Positions 54,188 to 62,849 of a stretch of 64,000 bases of DNA are shown one piece after another (within the stretch, counting starts at the first letter, position 1; every line of letters starts with the position of its first letter). Both the position numbers and the translations under genes were made by a program. The stretch is taken from the NCBI RefSeq assembly GCF_004362865.1, contig NZ_SNYI01000001.1, positions 930,001-994,000 on the forward strand. The letters run 5' to 3'. The stretch is from Zeaxanthinibacter enoshimensis (GTDB lineage: Bacteria; Bacteroidota; Bacteroidia; Flavobacteriales; Flavobacteriaceae). Under the pieces are notes generated by a model, which saw only the letters and a program-made list of their open reading frames with translations, was not told the origin of the DNA and ran no database searches.

Positions 54188-56614
54188 TCATCCCGATAGA
54201 TGGTCTATGGCCTTTTCCATATCGATACCTTTTCCCAGAACAGCTTTAAAGAGATCTCCCTTTTTCTTAATTCGTCCTGCTGTATTCTCTATGGTAAAGT
54301 CCAGGATCTCCAGTCCGCTTTTAACTTCCTTCCAATCCAAAGGCATGGAGACCGGCGCGCCGGGTCTGGGCCTCACGCAGTAAGGGGCAGCCAGGGTTTG
54401 GGATTTACGATTTTGTAAATAATCCAGGTAGATCTTATTCTTTCTTTTTTTTACTGCTCTTTCCAGGCTGGTGAGTTTGGGCAATTTATCGTGAATATAA
54501 TAGCACAATAACTTTGTAAAATCCCTCGCTTCCTCATAAGAATATTTTTGTTCCAGGGGGATGTAAATATGCAACCCGCTTGAGCCGGAGGTCTTGCAAT
54601 ATCCCGGGATCCCTGCGGTATCCAGTACTTCTTTGGCAACCTGGGCCACTTCTATGACCTCTTCAAAGCTATTCCCGGAAGACGGATCAATATCGATGAC
54701 GGTGTAAGTTGGATGTTCCGGTTTTTCTATGGTCGAATTCCAGGGGTTTAATTCGATACATCCCAGATTAGCCATATAAACCAATGTTGCTTCATCCTGG
54801 CACAGCAGGTAGTCAATCTCTTTTTTGGAGGATTCCGAGTAGACAGTGAATGTTCTGACCCAAGAAGGCAAATGTTCGTTATCCTTCTGGTAAAATGAGG
54901 GTTTGTCTATGCCATTGGGATGCCTGTGCAGGTTTTGGGGCCTGTCTTTTAAATAAGGTAAAATGGTCTCGGAAACTTGGATATAGTAATCAATTAGATC
55001 ATATTTAGTATATCCCTCCCCGGGCCAGTATACCTTTTCCAGGTTGCTGACCGGCACCTGTAACCCGTCAATTTCCAATGTCCCGGACTTCTTGTCTTTA
55101 GTATTGTTCGCGGGGGTAGTGCCCTGGACTTCCTCAGCATCCTTATCTTCTCTTAAACCCATATATACCGGGTGTCTCATGAGCCCGGAACTGGTCCATT
55201 CCGAGAATTTTACTTCACATACCAATACTGGTTCTGTCCAGTGGGGTTTCCTGCCTTTTAGATTTATTTTCTTCCCAAACGGACTGTCATCCCGTTCAAG
55301 GGTTTTCAATTTATTCAACAGCCGGGTTTGTTCTTTATTAGAGAAGCCTGTCCCGCAATTACCGACGTAAACCAGGGAGCCCTCCTGGTACATCCCTAAG
55401 ATAAGCGAGCCAAATTTTCCTCCCCCCTTTAACGAATCTGAATATCCGCAGATCAGGGCATCTTCGGTAGAGGATTCTTTGACCTTAAGCCATTTTTCGG
55501 TTCTGAATCCCGGGGAATAGGTGCTTTTTGCTTCCTTGGCCATTACCCCTTCCAGGCCTGCTTTGATCGCCTTATTATACAGGGCAGTCCCCATTCCTTT
55601 AACATGGTCGCTGTACACCACGTTTTCCAGGTCTTCTAGTAATTCCGGCAAAAGACTTTTCCGGTCTAACAGGGGTAACTCAGTGGTATTATGCCCATTC
55701 AGGTAAAGGATGTCAAAGACATAATATCTGAGTGTACCCTGGGTTTTGGCACTATAATTCTGGAGTTTTTGAAAGTTGGGGGTGCCATCTTTTTCCAATA
55801 CCACTACCTCTCCATCCAGGATACAATCATGGGGAAGGGATTCCAGTTCGTCTTTAAGAATCCCGAACTTGGAATTGTAAGAATAACCATTCCGGGAATA
55901 TAATTCTGCTTTGCCTTTTTTTACATTGCAGAGCATTCGGTAACCGTCCCACTTAAGTTCATAGATGTATCCCGGGTCATTGAAGATCTTCTTAGCAGGG
56001 CTGGCCAACATGGGTTTTACGAATATCCCTGGCTCAATTTTTCTAATTTTTGTTTCCCGCCCACTACCGTCCTTTGAGCTGCTTCTCTGCCCAATGAATA
56101 TTTCAGCATCATATTCCAGGTCGGTAGAAAATTCATCCTTCTTTTTTATCAGTAACCATTGGTTCTGTTTCTCGCCCCGGTTTGTTTTCACCAATGCAAA
56201 CTGCCCTTTTATCTTAGAACCGGAAAATATGATCTTCATATCTCCCTTCTTCCACTGGGAGACTGGGCTGTCGCCTTTGTCTTTTTCTTCGATACGGTAA
56301 GTGCCCGAGTCCCATATATCCATAACTCCTGCCCCGTAATTGCCTTTGGGGATGGTACCCTGGAAATGCAGGTATTTTACCGGGTGATCCTCGGTCTCTA
56401 TCGCCAGGCGTTTGTCTTTTGGATTCATAGAAGGACCTTTGGGTACAGCCCAGCTTTTAAGGACACCTTCCATTTCCAGTCGCAGGTCATAATGTAAACG
56501 CGACGCCTGGTGCCTCTGGATTACAAAACGAAGGCGGTTGCCACGGTCATATTCTCCTCCCGGCTCCGGGGTATTTTTAAAATCGCGTTTTTTGATGTAC
56601 TGCTCTAGTCCCAC
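54188..56614 (-). CDS. ligD: Multifunctional ATP-dependent DNA ligase D (LigD)
   Basis: The 808-residue enzyme repairs double-strand breaks by non-homologous end joining with Ku. The domain order is phosphoesterase (about 1-170, with catalytic HYDLRLE His41 and IPKGNYGAG following His83), ligase (about 195-470, nucleotidyl lysine in KWDGYR, Lys221, and LDGEVVV) and polymerase/primase (about 530-800). The polymerase domain holds NLEKVYWP, GIDKPSFYQKD and TVIDIDPS. The phosphoesterase-ligase-polymerase order is the usual one in Pseudomonas-type proteins. The start is a GTG at 56614, one base after the ku stop. No ATG alternative is in frame close by. Confidence 0.97.
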   Translation of the reverse strand: MGLEQYIKKRDFKNTPEPGGEYDRGNRLRFVIQRHQASRLHYDLRLEMEGVLKSWAVPKGPSMNPKDKRLAIETEDHPVKYLHFQGTIPKGNYGAGVMDIWDSGTYRIEEKDKGDSPVSQWKKGDMKIIFSGSKIKGQFALVKTNRGEKQNQWLLIKKKDEFSTDLEYDAEIFIGQRSSSKDGSGRETKIRKIEPGIFVKPMLASPAKKIFNDPGYIYELKWDGYRMLCNVKKGKAELYSRNGYSYNSKFGILKDELESLPHDCILDGEVVVLEKDGTPNFQKLQNYSAKTQGTLRYYVFDILYLNGHNTTELPLLDRKSLLPELLEDLENVVYSDHVKGMGTALYNKAIKAGLEGVMAKEAKSTYSPGFRTEKWLKVKESSTEDALICGYSDSLKGGGKFGSLILGMYQEGSLVYVGNCGTGFSNKEQTRLLNKLKTLERDDSPFGKKINLKGRKPHWTEPVLVCEVKFSEWTSSGLMRHPVYMGLREDKDAEEVQGTTPANNTKDKKSGTLEIDGLQVPVSNLEKVYWPGEGYTKYDLIDYYIQVSETILPYLKDRPQNLHRHPNGIDKPSFYQKDNEHLPSWVRTFTVYSESSKKEIDYLLCQDEATLVYMANLGCIELNPWNSTIEKPEHPTYTVIDIDPSSGNSFEEVIEVAQVAKEVLDTAGIPGYCKTSGSSGLHIYIPLEQKYSYEEARDFTKLLCYYIHDKLPKLTSLERAVKKRKNKIYLDYLQNRKSQTLAAPYCVRPRPGAPVSMPLDWKEVKSGLEILDFTIENTAGRIKKKGDLFKAVLGKGIDMEKAIDHLSG

Positions 56615-56615
56615 T

Positions 56616-57392
56616 TCATGAAGCTTTGCTTTTCTTTTTAGCTTCCAGGCTCGCCTTAAGTTTGGCCATCAGGTCCGTTGCCGCTGTCGGGGTGGTATCT
56701 ACCTCTTCGGTCTTGATCTTCTTCCCGGTTTTCTTACTCTTTATAATTTTAAGTAATTGCTTGTTATAGACATCTTTGTATTTATCCAGTTCAAAGGAAG
56801 ATGTATAATTCTCGATCAGGGACAAGGCCATGTCTACCTCTTTTTTAGACACTTTGGTCTTTGGTAATTTCAGCTCGGCGGGATCGCGGATCTCGTCGGC
56901 AAAGCGGATGACATGTAACACCAAAGCATCTTTATACACGCCTATAAGGCTGAGATGCTCTTTCTGACGCATTACAAAGGTTGCTACACCCAGTTTTTTG
57001 GTCTTCTTTAGAGAATCTCTGAGCAGGTTATAGGACTTACCTCCTTCTTTCTGGGGCTCAAGGTAGTATGGGCTTTTAAAGAGGAGGTCGGACACTTCGA
57101 TTTCATCCACAAATTCCTCGATATCAATGGTCTTGCTCTTTTTCATGTTGGCCCTTTCAAAATCCTCTTTCTCGAGGACCACATATGAATCCCCTTCTTT
57201 GTATCCTTTTACTATATCTTCCCAGGCTACTTCCTCTCCCGTATTTTCGTTAACACGTTTATTCCTGATGCGCGAGTTATCCTGGGAATCCAGGAGGTGA
57301 AAACCCAAGGCGTTGTCTTCCGTGGCACTGTACATCTTGATAGGGATGGAGACCAGGCCAAAACTTACTGAGCCATTCCAAATTGACCTCAT
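56616..57392 (-). CDS. ku: Non-homologous end-joining protein Ku
   Basis: The 258-residue protein forms homodimers that bind DNA ends and recruit LigD. It shows the Ku core: IWNGSVSFGLVSIPIKMYSATEDN at the N-terminus, then GEEVAWEDIVKGYKEGDSYVVLEKED, IEVSDLLFKSPYYLEPQKEGGKSYNLLRD and LHVIRFADEIRDP. A lysine-rich tail (LKASLEAKKKSK) ends the protein. The length fits bacterial Ku. It is the first gene of the ku-ligD pair, which act in the same break-repair pathway. Confidence 0.97.
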   Translation of the reverse strand: MRSIWNGSVSFGLVSIPIKMYSATEDNALGFHLLDSQDNSRIRNKRVNENTGEEVAWEDIVKGYKEGDSYVVLEKEDFERANMKKSKTIDIEEFVDEIEVSDLLFKSPYYLEPQKEGGKSYNLLRDSLKKTKKLGVATFVMRQKEHLSLIGVYKDALVLHVIRFADEIRDPAELKLPKTKVSKKEVDMALSLIENYTSSFELDKYKDVYNKQLLKIIKSKKTGKKIKTEEVDTTPTAATDLMAKLKASLEAKKKSKAS

Positions 57393-57505
57393 ACTGTTTT
57401 TCTTTAAAATTAAGAAGGCAGCAGAAGGGAAGTTGTCGCTTTTCCAATATTTAGAAGCTCAAAAAACCGGGACATCAGGGCTTAATTGTGATGTAAAACA
57501 ACCGG

Positions 57506-58969
57506 TTACCTGGAATTCCAAAGTTCATTACCGAGGTATAATTTCTGGGTCAGTAAGGTTTCGTATATTTTATCCTTATTATCTCCGTTCATGAATATCA
57601 GGTATCCATTCCCGGATTCAGGAAACATAATCGCCAGGGTACTCACTCCCGGGTCTTTACCCGTATGTAATAGAGCATACTCGCCCTGGGTGAAACCTGT
57701 AAGGATCTCCCAACCAAGGCCAAAGTAACTCGTCTCCCCGACCTCCGCTTGCTTCCTGGTCATCTCCCGGAATAGTTTAGTCGACAGGCCGGCACCATTG
57801 ATAACATACTCCAGGAATCTCCCATAATCTGTAACCGTAGTCAGCAGATTTGCCGCTGCATTGGCTTCATAATATTTATTTGTAGGGATAAGCTCCCCGG
57901 CAACATCGAAATTTCGTGCATATCGGGATTCGTCCATAGAATCGTCCCACCAAAACCTGGTATCGGTCATCCCGGCCGGTTTAAAAATCAATTCATGCGC
58001 AAGGTCTTCTATCGGTTTTTGAAGCTTATTTTCAATGGCTTCCCTGAGGTATTCAAAACCTTCACCTGAATACTGGTAACCTGTGCCGGGGTCAAATTGG
58101 AAAGTTAGTTTATTGTTTTCATCCAGGTAGCGCCAGTTGGGGAAGCCGGTCTGGTGACTCAGCACCAACCTGGGAGTTAATTTTTTATAGCGTTTATCCT
58201 CTTTAAGATCCGGATCCACCCAGTATTTGTACAAGGGTTCATCCAGGTCCAGTTTTCCCTGATCTATTAAACGGAGCGTAGTGAGGGCAACAACCGGTTT
58301 GGTAAGGGAGGCAACTTTAAAAATAGTATTAGGGGGAGCAGGTATTACTCCATCCAGGCTGCCGTAAACGCTGGTACTGATAAGTTTCCTTTTTTCTATT
58401 ATAGCCAGCCCTACTGCAGGCACATTGTTTTCTTGTAATAAGCGGTTCAATTTCCTTGTTTCGATTTCCTCGGGGCGGGGTTCGCGGTGGTCATAACTTA
58501 AGACTTCGGTAAGTATCCAGGATTTATCCTTACGCAGCCAGAGATGGGTGAACCTGGCAATCCCTGTCCATCGGTCTTCTTTCCCGGGTTCTCTGATATA
58601 GAAATTATGTTTGCCATGCTGAACAGCTCCATACAACTTCCCGTCCCGGTAGAGCGGGTAGACCTCCAAACTGCCGGGTTCTACTTGGCGTACAGGTTTT
58701 AGATCAGGATTAGAACAGATATTTTTCTCCGTGTTCAGCAGAAATTGTTCCCTGTCCTGCATTCCCCCCTGGTCGTGGTAAAATCGCAATTCATCAGAAA
58801 TATTCCTTTGCAGGTATTCCAGGTCGCACTGGTTAAAACTACGTTCAAAAAAAATACTGTCCTGTGCTTTAAGCTCCAGGAATAGCTCAGAGTTGTGACT
58901 TTCTTGTGCTATTGTATTAAAAAAGCCCGTCAGTAATAAGGTAATGATGAATAAAAACTTTTGGTTCAT
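57506..58969 (-). CDS. DUF4440/NTF2-like domain fused to a class C beta-lactamase-type serine hydrolase
   Basis: The ATG at 58969 opens a signal peptide (MNQKFLFIITLLLTGFFNTIAQ); a longer start would add 13 residues before it. Residues about 25-160 form a DUF4440/SnoaL-like domain ending WILTEVLSYDHR. Residues about 165-485 are the serine hydrolase, with SLTK (in VASLTKPVVA), YSG (GYQYSGEGFEYL) and LHTGKDPG in place of the usual HxG/KTG. Flavobacterial fusions of these two exist. Exported; substrate unknown. It is the third serine hydrolase here. Confidence 0.85.
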   Translation of the reverse strand: MNQKFLFIITLLLTGFFNTIAQESHNSELFLELKAQDSIFFERSFNQCDLEYLQRNISDELRFYHDQGGMQDREQFLLNTEKNICSNPDLKPVRQVEPGSLEVYPLYRDGKLYGAVQHGKHNFYIREPGKEDRWTGIARFTHLWLRKDKSWILTEVLSYDHREPRPEEIETRKLNRLLQENNVPAVGLAIIEKRKLISTSVYGSLDGVIPAPPNTIFKVASLTKPVVALTTLRLIDQGKLDLDEPLYKYWVDPDLKEDKRYKKLTPRLVLSHQTGFPNWRYLDENNKLTFQFDPGTGYQYSGEGFEYLREAIENKLQKPIEDLAHELIFKPAGMTDTRFWWDDSMDESRYARNFDVAGELIPTNKYYEANAAANLLTTVTDYGRFLEYVINGAGLSTKLFREMTRKQAEVGETSYFGLGWEILTGFTQGEYALLHTGKDPGVSTLAIMFPESGNGYLIFMNGDNKDKIYETLLTQKLYLGNELWNSR

Positions 58970-59059
58970 AGGGTTGATTTTTCCAACAAAGATTCTAAAA
59001 TCACTCACTCGAAGGCATGATTTTCAGCCGTCAAATACCCGTCAAAAACCTGACAGGAA

Positions 59060-59599
59060 CTAAAAGAGGCTGAAATTCAGACGGAAATAGAGTCGGCCTT
59101 TTCGGTCCAATGCAGCGGCATTTCCCAGGATGATGAAGATGTTACTCAGGGCCAGGAGCAGCATAACGGCAGGCATAAATACCCTGCCTAAAGAGAGCCA
59201 TTTGCCAACAAAAGAGCTGAGAACGAAAACAAAAGCTGCAGCCAGACTCCATAGAATCTGCACGGTGATCAGTTGCTTGCTGACGGGGTTAAAATCCTTT
59301 TTAATGAGCAGGATAGTCAGGGGTAACAGGATATTTAGGGGAGGGATAAATGCTACCGGTAGGGAAGAAAGGTTGACGAGTTTCATCAATGGAATATTTA
59401 CTGAAGGGGTCTCTTCAGGGCGGGGCAACAAGTCAGTCTCTTCTACCCCCAATGCTTTGGCTAAAGCTTTAAGGGTATGCCCTTTTGGGGGTGTGCCTGC
59501 CTCGATCCTTTGAATGGTACGGACGGATATCCCGGCATGCTGACTTAACTCTTCCTGCGTAAGGTTTCGTAATTCCCGGAATTTGATTAGTGATGACAA
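59060..59599 (-). CDS. XRE-family regulator with a C-terminal DUF4870-like membrane domain
   Basis: A 179-residue protein. The first about 60 residues are an XRE helix-turn-helix (FRELRNLTQEELSQHAGISVRTIQRIEAG). The rest holds three or four hydrophobic helices with a DUF4870-like pattern (MKLVNLSSLPVAFIPPLNILLPLTILLIKKD). A DNA-binding domain tied to the membrane suggests a sensor-regulator. The start is a TTG at 59599, with an in-frame stop further upstream and no ATG. It lies 90 bases upstream of the serine hydrolase gene on the same strand and could control it. That is inference. Confidence 0.85.
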   Translation of the reverse strand: MSSLIKFRELRNLTQEELSQHAGISVRTIQRIEAGTPPKGHTLKALAKALGVEETDLLPRPEETPSVNIPLMKLVNLSSLPVAFIPPLNILLPLTILLIKKDFNPVSKQLITVQILWSLAAAFVFVLSSFVGKWLSLGRVFMPAVMLLLALSNIFIILGNAAALDRKGRLYFRLNFSLF

Positions 59600-59640
59600 T
59601 CTCGAAAATTTAAATGGCTTATAAATTTAGCATTAATCTT

Positions 59641-60921
59641 CTATTCCAGGACTTTTCCTGTGACGGACAGGTTTCCATCTATGTTGGCAGGAATCTCCAG
59701 TCCCAGGATCTTGCAGATCAGGGGGTAAAGGTGGATATTTTGTATTGAAGGAATACTGGAACCCTTCTTAAAGGCCGGGCCATTGGCATAGAGTATGCCG
59801 TGCATATCTTTTAGCTGGGGATCAAACCCATGTAATCCGAAGACCTTTTGCGAGGATTGCTTCCTCTTATCAATTGCTCGCTGGCTGCTGAAATAATACC
59901 AGGGATCCGGGATCAGTTGCAGCGGTCCCCAATCCTTATTTTCCGGTTCATATTCAAAGTAGGGCGTCTCTTCGGTGCGGTACACTTTAAAATCAGATTC
60001 CTTTTCTTTCAGAAGGTTATAGATATCACTCACTTTATTTTCTCCTTTAGGATGTATGCTGACTATAGCACCATTGCTGATCGCATGGTATTTACTGGTG
60101 TCCTGCACCATTTCTATAGGCAGCAGGTTTTCAACCGTAGCATTGTACATCCCGTGATCGGATACCAGGATCACATTAACAGGGAGTCCTGTATTCTCTA
60201 TCCCACGGAACAAGGTTCCGAGGTCCTCATCCAGCTCCAGCAGGGCTTTACCGATCTTTTCATCGTCATCAGGCCCATAACGATGCCCGGCATCATCCAT
60301 ATCTGAAAAATACATAGTGATCAGGTGTGGTCTTTTTTTCTCGGGCAGTCTAAGCCACTCGAGAGCCTTTTGCACGCGCTCTTCATTAGTGATCTTACTA
60401 TCGTAATTATAATAGTATGTCGGGTGTTTTCCCTGTATATCGGCTTCGGAACCGACGAAGAAAAAACTGGCCGTAACCATTCCCGCTTTATCTGCCTGCA
60501 CCCAGATCGGAGTTCCCTTGTAATACGTACCGTCCTCAACCACTTCCCGGTTCCCTATGGAATACATCTCCTGCTTTTCATAATTGTAATAGATATTTCC
60601 AAGCAAGCCGTGTTTATCGGGGTACATGCCGGTAGCAATGGTGTAGTGATTCGGAAAGGTTTTAGAGGGGAAGGCCGGAATCAGTGAAGCTGCCTGGACA
60701 CCATTTTCGATAAAGTCAAGCAGGTTGGGAGGGTCAAATCGATCGACATAATCCCAGCGGAAGCCATCAAGTGATACCAGTATCACGTATGGTTTTTCTA
60801 TGACGGAAGCATGGTTGGTATTGACCGCGCTGCCTAAAGTTTTGCGGCTACAGGAAGCCAGTAGGACAAGGCTGACTATAAGAAACAGGACAAGGGCGTG
60901 ATATTTTTTAAAAGGGCGCAT
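59641..60921 (-). CDS. ENPP-type alkaline phosphatase-fold phosphodiesterase lipoprotein
   Basis: A 426-residue lipoprotein with lipobox LLASC (Cys24). It matches ectonucleotide pyrophosphatase/phosphodiesterases: metal-binding Asp52 in LVSLDGFRWDY and the nucleophile Thr88 in PSKTFPNHYT. Further metal ligands are FSDMDDAGHRYGP and VSDHGM, and the late His is in FGLHGFDPQLKDMHG. These enzymes cleave phosphodiester or pyrophosphate bonds in nucleotides or lipids outside the cell. The XRE regulator gene begins 41 bases after its stop. Probably important for phosphate acquisition; regulation is unknown. Confidence 0.93.
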   Translation of the reverse strand: MRPFKKYHALVLFLIVSLVLLASCSRKTLGSAVNTNHASVIEKPYVILVSLDGFRWDYVDRFDPPNLLDFIENGVQAASLIPAFPSKTFPNHYTIATGMYPDKHGLLGNIYYNYEKQEMYSIGNREVVEDGTYYKGTPIWVQADKAGMVTASFFFVGSEADIQGKHPTYYYNYDSKITNEERVQKALEWLRLPEKKRPHLITMYFSDMDDAGHRYGPDDDEKIGKALLELDEDLGTLFRGIENTGLPVNVILVSDHGMYNATVENLLPIEMVQDTSKYHAISNGAIVSIHPKGENKVSDIYNLLKEKESDFKVYRTEETPYFEYEPENKDWGPLQLIPDPWYYFSSQRAIDKRKQSSQKVFGLHGFDPQLKDMHGILYANGPAFKKGSSIPSIQNIHLYPLICKILGLEIPANIDGNLSVTGKVLE

Positions 60922-61169
60922 GGGAATTAAATATTAAGAGATCCGAGCCATAGGTTTCAGTTCAGTAGCCGGAATTCTTTTTCGGGCGGGAAGTTAAACA
61001 TTCTACCAATTATGATGGCTGTTCCGAAGGATGAAAATTGACCGGGAACCAGTATTTGAAATCAGTAATAACATGACATTCAGACCATTATTTTCGTGCT
61101 AAACTGTAACATTTTGCCAGAAATAACATCTTATACCATGTAGACACTATACTTTTAAACCATACCGTA

Positions 61170-62822
61170 ATGAAACTTCTGACTTTCCTTTTCATTTTAG
61201 CTTTTTCATATCAAGTACAATCGCAGGCTACCCTGACGGCTCAACAATGGCAGGAAGATCTCAGCTTCCTGCAGGAAACAGTACACAAGGATTATGCATT
61301 TCTGTTTAAGAAAACCACCAAGGAAGAATTTGACCGCGCAGTAGCCTCGCTCCATAAGGCAATCCCGGAAATGCAGGATCACGAAGTGGTGGTCGGATTG
61401 GCAAAAATTATCGCTATGTTCAAATACGGGCATACTGATATCAGCTTCCGGCAGGAACCCTACGATTTCCGGAACTTTCCTTTTAACCTTTATCAATTCC
61501 AGGATGGGATGTATATCCAAGGCACCCATAAGGAACATTCGGGAGCCCTGGGTGCCAAAGTCGTCGCTGTGGCAGGAATGCCGATAGATAAAGCCCTGGA
61601 AGCTATTTACCCAGTGGTGCCGGCAGAAAATGAACAATATTTTAAAGCCTTTGGTATTAATTACCTGCGTTTCCCGGAAGTTCTGCATGCGACGGGGATA
61701 ACCCCGGAATTATCTGAAACAGTTACCCTGACCCTGGAGAAGAACGGTAAGACGTTTACTCATGAATTCAGGGCCATGTCAAAGGGAGAACGCCCTCCTG
61801 TAAATTACAGTTTGATACAACAGGATGGGGATTGGCTGGAAGCCCGTGATCAATCTGTTACCCCGCATTACCTGGGACAGCTGGATAAGCACTATTATTA
61901 TACGTACCTGCCTGAAGAAAAAACGGTCTACGTAAGGCAGAGCTCGGTCTTTCACGATCCTGAAGAGGATATCCCTTCCTTTTATCAGCGGGTGTTCGAC
62001 TTTATTGATCAATACGAGGTTGATAAACTGGTGTTAGACGTACGCCTTAACGGGGGTGGAAACAATTTTAATAATAAGGAAGTGGTCACCGGGATCATTC
62101 GCTCTGAAAAGATCAACCAACCTGGGAAGTTTTTCGTGATCCTGGGCAGGCGCACTTTCTCGGCCTGCCAGAACCTGGTACTTGAACTGGACAATTATAC
62201 CAATGCTATTTTCGTAGGGGAACCCACTTCAGAGAACGTGAATTTTTACGGTGACAATAACAAGGTAACTCTCCCAAATAGTGAGATTCCGGTCTTTTTG
62301 TCCTGGGCCTGGTGGCAGGATAAACCCCAGTGGCAGAATGCGCCATGGCTTGCTCCTCATATCGCGGTAGAAATGAGTTTCGAAGAGTACAGGACCAACC
62401 AGGATCCTGTCCTGGAAACTGCATTGAACTTTGATTCTGAAAACTTCATTACGGACCCTATGCAGTATATGACCGATCTATACAAAAGCGGGCAGCAAGA
62501 GAAATTAATGTCCGAAACCAAGCGGATGATGGCCGACCCTGCCTATAAATTTTTCGATTTTGAAGCCGAACTCAATAATACGGGCTACATGGTCTTGAAT
62601 AGAGCAGATTACGGAGAAGCTATCGCAATTTTCGGCTTTGTGACCCAATTGTTCCCGGAATCAGCCAACGCCTGGGATAGCCTTGCAGAAGCGTACTGGA
62701 AATCAGGGGACAACGAGCAGGCGATTGCCCTGTATAATAAAGCGCTGTCCATGGATCCGGAAGGCCCTACCGGGAAGAATGCCCGCGAAAAATTAGCAGA
62801 GATCAGGCAGGGCACTCATTAA
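61170..62822 (+). CDS. S41-family (tail-specific) peptidase with C-terminal TPRs
   Basis: A 550-residue exported protein with a signal peptide (MKLLTFLFILAFSYQVQSQ). The S41 core has DVRLNGGGNN (about 290-299), the catalytic Ser331 in GRRTFSACQN and a later VGEPTSENVNF. A PDZ domain is not obvious. Residues about 470-545 form two TPRs (GEAIAIFGFVTQLFPESANAWDSLAEAYWKSGDNEQAIALYNKALSMDP). The Lys of the usual Ser-Lys dyad cannot be placed with confidence. The role may be degradation of peptides or of protein tails in the periplasm. It is divergent to the ENPP gene and convergent with the MFS gene. Confidence 0.9.
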   Translation: MKLLTFLFILAFSYQVQSQATLTAQQWQEDLSFLQETVHKDYAFLFKKTTKEEFDRAVASLHKAIPEMQDHEVVVGLAKIIAMFKYGHTDISFRQEPYDFRNFPFNLYQFQDGMYIQGTHKEHSGALGAKVVAVAGMPIDKALEAIYPVVPAENEQYFKAFGINYLRFPEVLHATGITPELSETVTLTLEKNGKTFTHEFRAMSKGERPPVNYSLIQQDGDWLEARDQSVTPHYLGQLDKHYYYTYLPEEKTVYVRQSSVFHDPEEDIPSFYQRVFDFIDQYEVDKLVLDVRLNGGGNNFNNKEVVTGIIRSEKINQPGKFFVILGRRTFSACQNLVLELDNYTNAIFVGEPTSENVNFYGDNNKVTLPNSEIPVFLSWAWWQDKPQWQNAPWLAPHIAVEMSFEEYRTNQDPVLETALNFDSENFITDPMQYMTDLYKSGQQEKLMSETKRMMADPAYKFFDFEAELNNTGYMVLNRADYGEAIAIFGFVTQLFPESANAWDSLAEAYWKSGDNEQAIALYNKALSMDPEGPTGKNAREKLAEIRQGTH

Positions 62823-62849
62823 GCTGATGGCAGGGAAAACATATTAAAC

